Below, in pieces: positions 52,909-60,968 of a DNA stretch of 64,000 bases (position 1 is its first letter; every line of letters begins with the position of its first letter). The stretch comes from JBHOQS01 sp042408875 (GTDB lineage: Bacteria; Chloroflexota; UBA11872; JBHOQS01). The position numbers and the translations under genes were made by a program. Under the pieces are notes generated by a model. It did no database searches. It was not told the origin of the DNA and was given only the letters and a program-made list of their open reading frames with translations. Location: contig JBHOQS010000022.1 in assembly GCA_042408875.1 (NCBI GenBank), positions 1 through 64,000 of the forward strand, given 5' to 3'.

Positions 52909-54348
52909 ATGCAGAGCCTGCCGATCTACCCGTTCTATCCGAAGCTGGGAGGCCGAATGGACCTGGCGGAGAAACGCCGGCGCATGGCGCACTTCCACTT
53001 CGTTGAGATGGAGCTGATGGAGATCCTGGCCTCCTGGTCCGAGACAATGATCTACATTCCGGTGCGGGCCGGCGTGGGCCAGCATATCTGGGAGCAGGCC
53101 CTGCACTGCGAGCGGATCTCCTGGGCGCTCAAGAACTTAAAGTACCTGGGGCGCGTACTGCGCACGCAGGCGCCCTCTGACGATTTCGTGCGGCTCTGCG
53201 AGCGTATCTGGGCCACGCGCGATCCGGCGTTGCGCCTGGTCGGCCTGTACAAGGTTATCAAGCCAGCGCTTATCCAGGCGTATCAGCAGTACATCGAGGC
53301 AACCGATCACCTGGCCGATATGTTCAGCGTGCAGGTGCTGTCGCAGTGCATCGCCGACCACACGGCGCACATCGCCTGGGCCGATCGCATGCTTTCGCAC
53401 CTGCTCGATACGCCGCAGAAGCGGCGCACTGCGCTGGAATGGCAGGTCGAGCTCGAGGAAGCGCTGCACGCCTCCGGCGGAGTGCTCTCTGAAGGCGCGG
53501 AGGCGCTCTATCTGCCCTACGAGGGCTGGCCGGAGCATCCCGAGGCCACCGCGGCGCGGCGAGAGCTCCGGCCGGCTACCGGGCAGTGGCGCTCCAGCGG
53601 CTATACCTACGTGAAGAGCTTCGAGCGCGGCATCGTAGAGCTCCAGTGGGATGGCCGCTTCAGCTATGCACGCAGCCCGGATGAGGTTGTGGAGGGGCGT
53701 GACCGTGGCACAGTGGATGGCCTGCTCGCCTGGCTGCATACGCTCTTCCACGGGGAGTGCCAGACCGTGGACCGCATGGGCTGGGTGATTGTGGACTTCC
53801 CGGACCTGCCGTTCGAGATGCGCAAGGACCTGGCACAGCAGGCCTGGGAGGAGGCGCGGCACATCGGCATCGTGGCGCAGCTCATCGAAGGGCTGGGTGG
53901 CCGCCTGGGGATGTATCCGTTCCCGCCATACTGGGGCCGGCTGCGCCGAGATTACCACCACCCGGTGCAGCATATGGTGCTGGGCAATATCATGGGTGAG
54001 GGCGGCGCTGCCGCGGCCACAAATGACGCCCTCGACAAGACGATAGACTGGGGCAACGACTGGCTGCGCCATGGCCTGGAGCATCTCTCCGCTGATGAGG
54101 TCGTGCATATCAACTTCGGCAAGAAGTGGGGCAAGGCGCTGTCTGCTGCCGACCCGCAGAAGTATTGGCAGGAGGGCCTGAACCGCGCCATCGCTGCCCA
54201 GGAAGCGATGTGGGCGGCTCAGGAACGCTGGGGAGCCCGCATCAGTGCTGACGCCCGCGAGCGCCAGCTTCAGCGCATTCGCCGCGAGTTCGAGGCTCTG
54301 CGTGGCGAGAGCCAGCTCCAGCTTGCTGCAATGGCGGCAGAGTACTGA
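52909..54348 (+). CDS. Double ferritin-like domain protein
   Basis: A 479-residue protein with two ferritin-like four-helix bundles. The first holds FVEMELMEIL, EQALHCERI (ExxxH) and IADHTAHIAWADR. The second holds FHGECQTV, WEEARHIGIVAQLIEGLGG and SADEVVHINFGKKWG, another ExxxH plus DExxH set. These resemble DUF455/MiaE-like diiron proteins. The oxidised substrate, if any, is unknown. There is no signal peptide. A long hairpin follows the gene. Confidence 0.72.
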   Translation: MQSLPIYPFYPKLGGRMDLAEKRRRMAHFHFVEMELMEILASWSETMIYIPVRAGVGQHIWEQALHCERISWALKNLKYLGRVLRTQAPSDDFVRLCERIWATRDPALRLVGLYKVIKPALIQAYQQYIEATDHLADMFSVQVLSQCIADHTAHIAWADRMLSHLLDTPQKRRTALEWQVELEEALHASGGVLSEGAEALYLPYEGWPEHPEATAARRELRPATGQWRSSGYTYVKSFERGIVELQWDGRFSYARSPDEVVEGRDRGTVDGLLAWLHTLFHGECQTVDRMGWVIVDFPDLPFEMRKDLAQQAWEEARHIGIVAQLIEGLGGRLGMYPFPPYWGRLRRDYHHPVQHMVLGNIMGEGGAAAATNDALDKTIDWGNDWLRHGLEHLSADEVVHINFGKKWGKALSAADPQKYWQEGLNRAIAAQEAMWAAQERWGARISADARERQLQRIRREFEALRGESQLQLAAMAAEY

Positions 54349-54356
54349 TCAGTACT

Positions 54357-54418
54357 CTCCTAATTTCTTAATGCCCCTAATTAATGCTCCTACATTAGGG
54401 GCATTAAGAAATTAGGAG
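54357..54418. terminator. 25-bp perfect hairpin, AT-rich
   Basis: Positions 54357-54381 pair perfectly with 54394-54418 around a 12-base loop. The arms are AT-rich (about 64%) in a GC-rich genome. The hairpin starts eight bases after the ferritin-like gene stop. CTCCTA and GCATTAAGA motifs recur in and beyond it. It could terminate transcription or be a small mobile-element relic. Confidence 0.75.
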
Positions 54419-54448
54419 CATTAAGAGCACTAGAAAAACTAGAGGGGA

Positions 54449-54656
54449 CTAGGCGAAGTCGCTGGAGCGCTGGCCGGAGAGGATGAAGTCGGCCAGCGTG
54501 TTCGCCAGTTTCGCCGTCTCCTTGTAGCGGGTTGTAGCGGGCTTCTTTAGCGATGCGGTTGATCCGCTTGTAGACGTTTCAATCCTCACCCAGCGCACAG
54601 GCCGGATGCCACTTCCCCGACGCATTGCTGACGCAGGGCAGGTGTCCAGAGGTCAT
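54449..54656 (-). pseudogene. Broken small ORF with an in-frame stop and a 10-bp duplication
   Basis: On the minus strand ATG at 54656 begins MTSGHLPCVSNASGKWHPAC and meets TGA at 54579-54581. It then reads on as NVYKRINRIAKEARY. A tandem duplication of TTGTAGCGGG (54522-54541, + strand) shifts the frame. Removing one copy restores YKETAKLANTLADFILSGQ ending at 54449. A repaired product would be 65 residues. I do not recognise the family. Confidence 0.55.
54522..54541 (+). repeat. Exact 10-bp tandem duplication
   Basis: TTGTAGCGGG occurs twice without a gap at 54522-54531 and 54532-54541. It produces the frameshift in the small broken ORF. Confidence 0.9.
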
Positions 54657-54725
54657 CTGCGCTGGGCAGCATCATAACACGGCGCAGTACATACTGTCTG
54701 TTGCGCTTGGTCCAGGCGAAGAGTG

Positions 54726-57371
54726 TTATGCCCCGCGGCCGCGCGCCTGGAGGTCGGCTAGCACCTGAAGCGCCTCCAGGGGAGTGAGCTGGCTGAGGTC
54801 CAGGGCGAGCAGGTCGGCCAGGACGCGCTCGGCGCGCGTCGGCGGCGGCTCCACGCCGAAGAGGGGGAGAAGCGCAGGATACGCTGTGCCATTCGAGCCG
54901 GTGCTGGTGGAGCCAGTGCTGGTAGAGACGGCGCTGGGGGCGTAAGGTGCTGGCTGCTCGCTGGCCTGTCGCTGGCGCTGGGGTGCCCCAGCGCCCTGCA
55001 CGCGCTCCAACTCGCAGAGGACAGTCCTAGCCCGCTCGATCACACGTGCCGGCAGGCCGGCTAGCTCGGCCACGTGGATGCCATAGCTGCGGTCTGCACT
55101 CCCCGGCACGATCCGATGGAGGAAGATCACACGGCCATCCTGCTCGGCCACCGCCACATTCAGGTTGTGCACCCGCGGCAGTTCGTCGGCAAGCGACGTG
55201 AGTTCTTGATAGTGGGTAGCGAAGAGGGTACGCGCGCCCACCACGGCATGGAGGTACTCCACCACCGCGCGAGCAATGGCCACGCCGTCGTAGGTGCTGG
55301 TGCCACGGCCCACTTCGTCCAGCACCACCAGCGAGCGCGACGTGGCGTGGCGCAGGATGTTCGCCGTTTCGGCCATCTCCACCATGAACGTGCTGGCCCC
55401 GGCGGCCAGGTCATCCTGGGCGCCGATGCGGGTGAAGATCCGATCCACCAGGTCAATGCGCGCTTGCTCGGCCGGCACGAAGCTGCCGATCTGGGCCATC
55501 AGCACAATCAGCGCCACCTGCCGCAGGTAGGTAGACTTCCCGGCCATATTGGGCCCGGTGACGATGAGTATCTGGCGGTCATGGCAGTCGAGCGTGCAGT
55601 CGTTCGGCACGAACGACTGATCCGGCAATTCGGCCTCGATGACCGGGTGACGGCCGGCCACGATCTCGATCTCATCGCCGTCGTGGAGCTGCGGGCGGAC
55701 GTACTGCTGCAGTGCAGCGGTCTCCGCCAGGGCAGCATAGACATCCAGCCGGGCGGCCGCCTCTGCCGCGCCGCGCAGGCGCGGGTAGGCGCAGCCGACC
55801 TGGCGCAGCACTCCGTCGAACAGTTCTCGCTCCAGTACGGCGATGCGTTCGTCGGCGGCGGCGATCTGCGCCTCGCGCGCTTTCAGCTCGGGCGTGACGA
55901 AGCGCTCGGCCCCGGCGACGGTTTGTTTCCGCTCGTACTCCGGTGGCACCAACGGCAGGTTCGGCTTCGTAACCTCGATGTAGTAGCCGAAGACTTTGTT
56001 ATAGCCGACCTTGAGCGACCGGATGCCGGTGCGCTCGCGCTCGGCGCGCTCCAGCCCGGCGATCCAGTGGCGCGCCTCCTTCACCGAGCTCTCCAGCTCG
56101 TCCAGCGCGGCGTCGTAGCCGGGCCGGATCATCCGCCCGCTCTCGGGCGGCGCCACCGCACGCTCGATGAGGGCGGCCACCTCACGGCAGGGATCCAGGG
56201 CTGCTGCGATCTCTCGGAGCTCAGCCGCGGCCACGCCGCCGAGGGCCTCGCGCAGCCGCTCGATCATGCCGAGCGCTGCATGCAGGGACCAGACCTCGCG
56301 CACGCTGGCGCTCCCCTGCTGCACGCGGCCGGCCAGCCGCTCGAGATCGCCTAGCTTGCCTAGCTCGTGCAGGACCCGGCCGCGCAGGACGTTATTCTGG
56401 TAAAGCTCGTCAACGGCATCCAGACGGCGCTCGATCGCAGCGCGGTCGAGGAGCGGCTGACTGATCCAGCGCCGCAGTAGCCGGCCGCCCATGGGCGTGC
56501 GCGTGCGATCCAGCGTGCCCAGCAGGCTGCCCTTCAGACCGCGCCCGCGGGCATTCGCCAGCAGCTCCAGGTTGCGCCGCGTGCTGGCGTCGAGCGGCAT
56601 ATAGCCTGTCACCGAGTAGGTGCGCAGCGAGATAAGCTGGGCCAGCAAGGATCGATTGTTCTGCTCCACGTAGGCTAGGATGGCCGCTGCAGCGGCCTGC
56701 GCCAGCGGGAGGTCGGCGCAACCAAATCCCTCCAGCGACGCCACGCCGAACTGCCGGCGCAGCGTCTCTCCTGCTACGTCCGGATCGAAGCGCCAGGGCT
56801 CCAAGGTGGTAACGTGCCCGACCACCGGCAGGATCTGCTCCTGGCCTTCGGGCACCAGGCACTCGGCAGGCTCCAGGCGCTGGAGCTCTGTGGCGATCTG
56901 CTGCGGCGCCTCGACGCCGGATGCCTGCGTGGCGGCGAACTCCCCGGTGGAGACATCCACGTACGCCAGGCCGATCCCGCCACGGCCGGAGACCACGGCA
57001 GCAAGGTAGGTGTTCTCGCGCTGGCGCAGCAGCCCGGGCTCGGCCACAGTGCCGGGCGTGACCACCTTCACCACGCCCCGCTCGATCAGGCCGCGGCCCG
57101 GCTCACTCAGTTGCTCGACGATGGCGACCTTGAAGCCCTTGGCCAGCAGGCGCGCCAGGTAGCTGTTTAGCGCGTGATACGGGATGCCGGCCATGGGCAC
57201 GCGGCAGCTCTTGCCAAACGTGCGTGAGGTGAGGGTGATATTCAGCGCCTGCGCGCCAACGCGTGCGTCCTCGTCGAACATCTCGTAGAAGTCGCCGAGG
57301 CGGTACAGCACGATGGCGTGCGGATACTGGCGCTTGATATCGAGATACTGCTGGCGAGCCGGGGTAACCAT
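54726..57371 (-). CDS. mutS: DNA mismatch repair protein MutS
   Basis: An 881-residue MutS. The mismatch-recognition Phe-x-Glu is in LGDFYEMFDED near residue 27. The ATPase has Walker A TGPNMAGKSTYLRQVAL and Walker B LVVLDEVGRGTSTYDG. The C terminus ends with the DALDLSQLTPLEALQ-like clamp segment. The frame opens at 57494, but the family starts at MVTPARQQYLDIK. A -10 hexamer ends six bases before the ATG. It is separated from mutL by an unrelated gene. Confidence 0.97.
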   Translation of the reverse strand: MVTPARQQYLDIKRQYPHAIVLYRLGDFYEMFDEDARVGAQALNITLTSRTFGKSCRVPMAGIPYHALNSYLARLLAKGFKVAIVEQLSEPGRGLIERGVVKVVTPGTVAEPGLLRQRENTYLAAVVSGRGGIGLAYVDVSTGEFAATQASGVEAPQQIATELQRLEPAECLVPEGQEQILPVVGHVTTLEPWRFDPDVAGETLRRQFGVASLEGFGCADLPLAQAAAAAILAYVEQNNRSLLAQLISLRTYSVTGYMPLDASTRRNLELLANARGRGLKGSLLGTLDRTRTPMGGRLLRRWISQPLLDRAAIERRLDAVDELYQNNVLRGRVLHELGKLGDLERLAGRVQQGSASVREVWSLHAALGMIERLREALGGVAAAELREIAAALDPCREVAALIERAVAPPESGRMIRPGYDAALDELESSVKEARHWIAGLERAERERTGIRSLKVGYNKVFGYYIEVTKPNLPLVPPEYERKQTVAGAERFVTPELKAREAQIAAADERIAVLERELFDGVLRQVGCAYPRLRGAAEAAARLDVYAALAETAALQQYVRPQLHDGDEIEIVAGRHPVIEAELPDQSFVPNDCTLDCHDRQILIVTGPNMAGKSTYLRQVALIVLMAQIGSFVPAEQARIDLVDRIFTRIGAQDDLAAGASTFMVEMAETANILRHATSRSLVVLDEVGRGTSTYDGVAIARAVVEYLHAVVGARTLFATHYQELTSLADELPRVHNLNVAVAEQDGRVIFLHRIVPGSADRSYGIHVAELAGLPARVIERARTVLCELERVQGAGAPQRQRQASEQPAPYAPSAVSTSTGSTSTGSNGTAYPALLPLFGVEPPPTRAERVLADLLALDLSQLTPLEALQVLADLQARGRGA

Positions 57372-57377
57372 GCTTCC

Positions 57378-57408
57378 AGTATAGCGAGACGAGAGGCAGG
57401 GTGTGCAA
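57378..57408 (-). promoter_or_regulatory. Possible leaderless promoter of mutS
   Basis: On the minus strand TTGCAC (57403-57408) and TATACT (57378-57383) are separated by 19 bases. The -10 ends six bases before the mutS ATG, so the transcript would begin at or near the start codon. rluB shows the same spacing. Confidence 0.5.
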
Positions 57409-57498
57409 CCGGCAGCCGGCCTGCCCCGGATAGCCGGCTGCCAGTCGAGCCAGCAGAGCGGCTTCTTCCAGCCGCTCAGGAGATCTGCGGCCAAGCGC

Positions 57499-58767
57499 TT
57501 AAAGCATCTTCCTCAGCTTCTCACCTGGCAGCTTTGGCTGGAAGACATGTGAACGCAGTTTCTCCTTGAGGTCGTCGCGCAGCTGGTCCAACTCGTCGCT
57601 GGACAGAGAGCGCAGGAAAGCGACCATCTCGCGCTCGGTCTTCGGGAAGGGGATCTTGGTCTCATCCTTGACAAAGATCTTTTTCATCTTGCCGGCAATC
57701 TTCTGCGCCGTGGATTGGGGGTTGTACTTCTTGTTCCAGAGCTCCTTCCCTACCTTTAGCTTCAACAGGAGCATCGCCGCATCTGGCTGGCCTTTATAGG
57801 CTGCGGTGATGAGCGCCTCGGCGTTCTGCGCCCGCCGCACGCCCTTCGTGCCCTTCGCAATCTTGTAGATCGCTTTGGCGGCGTGGAAGCCCTCAAAGAA
57901 AGCTGTCGCTGCGGTTGTGATCAGCTTCACGATCGAGGTGGCGAAGATTAGCGTGCCGCCGGTCACCAGATCAATGATCGCCGCCGCTGCTTTGGCCGAC
58001 TTGATCGCCGCCTTGACGATCGATTCAGCAAAGGCGCGCCCGACCTTGGCCGCGCCATACCTCGCTGCGTCCAGGACGCCCTGGGCTAGGGGATCGGTCG
58101 CCAGTCGCGCCCGTGCTGACTTCTTTGCCTGCTTGAGGGCTTCCCAGTGCTTGCGCAGCTTGTGCGCCTTCAGGATGGCCGTTACGGCCTTGAAAACCTT
58201 GAACCCTGCTTTGATAAAGTCTAAGAATGGCGATAGCAGCACCGAGAGGCCGGCCATGACTGCCTGGTAGCTGCCGGATCGCAGGGCGGCTTCCAGCTGC
58301 TTTATCCCCTGCTCCATCGACTGCGTAAACGACTCGACCAGCGCGAAGCGGGCTGGCTCACCCGGCCCCTGCATAACCTTCTGGAACGTGCCGCGGATCC
58401 GCTTGAAACGCCGGCGGCCGCGGTAGACACTGCTCCAGACCTGCGTTCTGCTCGGCTGGTCAGGCCGGATCGGGCTAAAGGTCGGGGCAGCCGCCGACGG
58501 CTTAGCCTTTTCCCAACGGTGCTGGGTAGCTCCGCCGGCTGGTCTGCGCGATATCGTGAGCAGCTGTGCCGTCGCCTGATTGCCGACGGTGCGCTGCAAC
58601 GCCCGGATCGCCTCCGGCCCAGGCGCTGGCCCGTCCACCTCCTGGAGAGCCGCTGCCGCGCGTTGAAAGGCCACCACATGGCCGGCACTCGCGCGCCGTC
58701 CACTGGCCGCGCCAGCGCGCGCCGCCGAAAGGTGCCGCAGCGGCACCCGCTTTCGATAGGCGCTCAT
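57499..58767 (-). CDS. Protein with LQR-VGN (eCIS/DUF4157-type) leader and lysine-rich helical body
   Basis: A 422-residue protein. Residues 53-70 (AIRALQRTVGNQATAQLL) match the leader motif of the protein at 44692. The body is alanine- and lysine-rich with long helices: hydrophobic stretches such as AVMAGLSVLLSPFLDFIKAG and ATSIVKLITTAATAFFEGF alternate with basic ones. That profile suggests membrane interaction, perhaps a pore-forming effector, but this is inference. It lies between mutL and mutS. AAGGAGGTAGTG supports the start at 58767, and a near-consensus promoter lies upstream. Confidence 0.65.
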   Translation of the reverse strand: MSAYRKRVPLRHLSAARAGAASGRRASAGHVVAFQRAAAALQEVDGPAPGPEAIRALQRTVGNQATAQLLTISRRPAGGATQHRWEKAKPSAAAPTFSPIRPDQPSRTQVWSSVYRGRRRFKRIRGTFQKVMQGPGEPARFALVESFTQSMEQGIKQLEAALRSGSYQAVMAGLSVLLSPFLDFIKAGFKVFKAVTAILKAHKLRKHWEALKQAKKSARARLATDPLAQGVLDAARYGAAKVGRAFAESIVKAAIKSAKAAAAIIDLVTGGTLIFATSIVKLITTAATAFFEGFHAAKAIYKIAKGTKGVRRAQNAEALITAAYKGQPDAAMLLLKLKVGKELWNKKYNPQSTAQKIAGKMKKIFVKDETKIPFPKTEREMVAFLRSLSSDELDQLRDDLKEKLRSHVFQPKLPGEKLRKML

Positions 58768-59046
58768 CACTACCTCCTTCCTGGTCGGCCGGCAGCGCAA
58801 CGACCGCCAAGCCAGCCCGGTGGTGCACTGTCTCGTCTTGCCGGACTATACCCGTGATGATCTGGCAGTGACGCCGCACTGACAGGGCGGGAGAATATAT
58901 CCTTGACAAATACTATGCACCGGCCCAAGAGCTCCCCGAGACCGCCTGCGCTGCACCTGTGGCGGGACCGTTGAATTATCTAGCGATGAAGCGGATGGTT
59001 TAGCAGTTGAGGATATATTTTATACGTTTTATACGCTTTCCGCGCC
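58768..59046 (-). other. Long leader region of the LQR-VGN protein gene
   Basis: About 275 bases lie between the predicted start of transcription and the ATG at 58767. The part between 58870 and 59046 is AT-rich, with TTATACG repeats near 59020. No riboswitch class or gene is recognised. The distance is long for a bacterial leader. Confidence 0.4.
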
Positions 59047-59075
59047 ATTCTATGAATCTGCTGGTGTCCTGTCAA
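59047..59075 (-). promoter_or_regulatory. Near-consensus sigma-70-type promoter
   Basis: On the minus strand TTGACA (59070-59075) and TAGAAT (59047-59052) are separated by exactly 17 bases. Transcription would begin near 59040 and run leftward into the gene at 58767. It is the best match to a vegetative promoter in the window. Confidence 0.75.
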
Positions 59076-59159
59076 GCATACAATCACAACACTTGGCCTA
59101 CCATACCAGGGTCTACGGTACGGTTAGTGCGTGGACGAACGCCATATCCAGGTAGGTGC

Positions 59160-60869
59160 TCAGCCCCAGCGAAACTGCCGTCCCAGGAACGGTGCGCTGA
59201 GGTGTAGCATCAATGGCGAGCCGTGCGGGCATACGGCCGGTAGCAAGGTACGCGTGAGTGCCCCGACGAGCTCATGCATCTGCGGCATGGTGAGCGGCTC
59301 GCCGCGGCGGATTGCAGCACGACAGGACAGCGACACCAACAGGCGGTCGAGCCAGCCCCCTTCCTCGGTGCCGGCCTCTTCAATCGCACCACCCAGCACG
59401 GTGGCCAGGCCCTCGACGCCCGGCACCGCCGGCGCCGAGCGCACCAGGAACTGGTGCGCGCCGAAGCGCTCGCAGCGAAAGCCCAGCGCCTCGAGCTCAT
59501 CGAGGCGTGGTAGCAGGGTATGTGCCTGTGCCGGGCGCAGCTCGATCAGCACCGGGTCCGGCAGCACCCTCACGTCATGCACTGGTGCTGGCGTGGCACC
59601 GCCATAGCGCTGCCGCAGCTGTTCGTAGATGACCCGCTCGTGAGCGCGATGCTGGTCGATCAGGTAGATACCGGCCGCGCTTTCGGCGACGATCAGCGTC
59701 TGCTGCACCTGGCCGCGCAGGCGCAGCTCTGGCAGGCTGCCCGCCGGTATTACCCAGTCCCCTTCCTCGGGGGCGTAGGCCGGCGGCTGCTCGTGAAGCT
59801 CGGTGGGGGCCGTTTCCAGGGCACCCAGCGAGAAGTCGAGGTCCGGCGGGGGCTCCACCGGGCGGCGCCCCAGTGTCTCCTGGACGGCCCGCCGTACCAG
59901 CTCGACAGCATCCTGCTCCCAGAGCAGGCGCACCTCCTGCTTGGCTGGGTGGATATTGACGTCCACAGCACCGGGCGGCACATCCAGGAAGAGCACCGCC
60001 AGCGGGTAGCGGCCGCGCGGCAGGAGCGGCCGGCAGGCGTCCTCCAGCGCAGCCAGCAGGGCAGCGCAGGTTGCCACGCGACCGTTGATCACCAGGGTAA
60101 TGTGCTGCCGGCTGCGGCGCGTGACCGATGCATCGCCGATGGCGCCCCACAGCCGCTGCGGGCCTGCCGACACCGGCTCGATACACAGCAGCCGCGCTGC
60201 CACCAGCGGGCCGTACACTGCGGCGATGGCGTCTTCCAGCCGGCCGCTGCCCGTGGTGTGCAGCGTATCGCGTCCATCGATGATCAGGCGGAACGCCACG
60301 TCCGGTCGGGCCAGGGCATAGCGCCGCACCACGAGCTCAGCCTGGGCAGTCTCGACCTGCGGGGCGCGCAGAAACATGCGCCGCGCCGGCACGCGTTGGA
60401 AGAGCTCTCGCACGATGACAGTTGTGCCAGGCGCCCGCGCTGCCGGGCTACGCTCGACAAGCTGCCCATCGCGCACCGTGACCTTCGCGCCAATTGCATC
60501 ACCGGTTGTCGCGGTGATGAGCGTGACGGTCGCCATAGCGGCAATGCTAGGCAGCGCTTCGCCGCGGAAGCCCAGGCTGCGCACTTCCAGCAGGTCGCCG
60601 GCGCTGCGCAGCTTGCTGGTAGCGTGCCGCGCAAACGCCAGCTCCACCTCGTGTGGTGAAATACCACAACCGTCATCACTTACGCGAATGAGCTGCAGCC
60701 CGGCGGCGCGCAGCTCGACGTCGATATGCCGCGCCCCCGCATCGAGCGCATTCTCGACCAGCTCTTTGACCACGGCCGCCGGACGCTCGATGACCTCGCC
60801 GGCCGCAATGCGCTCCACCACCTCCGGTGGCAGGATAGCGATGCCGGAGCGGCGCTCAGCGATCTGCAC
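59160..60869 (-). CDS. mutL: DNA mismatch repair protein MutL (endonuclease type)
   Basis: A 569-residue MutL. GHKL ATPase motifs ELVENALDAGA and DDGCGI, then GFRGEALPSIAA, are intact. The C-terminal domain carries DQHRAHERVIYEQL, close to the endonuclease motif DQHAx2Ex4E. CPHGSP replaces the usual CPHGRP. The protein is likely a nicking MutL, as expected where MutH is absent, but the loss of the Arg is notable. mutS lies downstream, with one gene between. Confidence 0.93.
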   Translation of the reverse strand: MQIAERRSGIAILPPEVVERIAAGEVIERPAAVVKELVENALDAGARHIDVELRAAGLQLIRVSDDGCGISPHEVELAFARHATSKLRSAGDLLEVRSLGFRGEALPSIAAMATVTLITATTGDAIGAKVTVRDGQLVERSPAARAPGTTVIVRELFQRVPARRMFLRAPQVETAQAELVVRRYALARPDVAFRLIIDGRDTLHTTGSGRLEDAIAAVYGPLVAARLLCIEPVSAGPQRLWGAIGDASVTRRSRQHITLVINGRVATCAALLAALEDACRPLLPRGRYPLAVLFLDVPPGAVDVNIHPAKQEVRLLWEQDAVELVRRAVQETLGRRPVEPPPDLDFSLGALETAPTELHEQPPAYAPEEGDWVIPAGSLPELRLRGQVQQTLIVAESAAGIYLIDQHRAHERVIYEQLRQRYGGATPAPVHDVRVLPDPVLIELRPAQAHTLLPRLDELEALGFRCERFGAHQFLVRSAPAVPGVEGLATVLGGAIEEAGTEEGGWLDRLLVSLSCRAAIRRGEPLTMPQMHELVGALTRTLLPAVCPHGSPLMLHLSAPFLGRQFRWG

Positions 60870-60968
60870 GGTGCTGTCCTTCGCCGGGCTCGCAGCGAGC
60901 TCCTGCGTTATTCCCCTGCACTTAATGCTACTTAGCTTTAACTTATCTTTTTAACTTAATCTTTAATA

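Noticed and set aside
54576..54612. GTTTCAATCC followed by a GC-rich segment, looking like a solitary CRISPR repeat.
   Set aside because: There is only one copy, the internal palindrome is poor, and the stretch lies inside the coding frame of a broken small ORF on the other strand, which explains it better.
55074..56354. 426-codon + strand frame opposite mutS.
   Set aside because: mutS is unmistakable on the minus strand; the opposite frame is His/Arg/Gly-rich low complexity.
58907..58919. TTGACA on the + strand upstream of the mutL-mutS inserted gene.
   Set aside because: No -10 element lies 15-19 bases downstream and no + strand gene follows.
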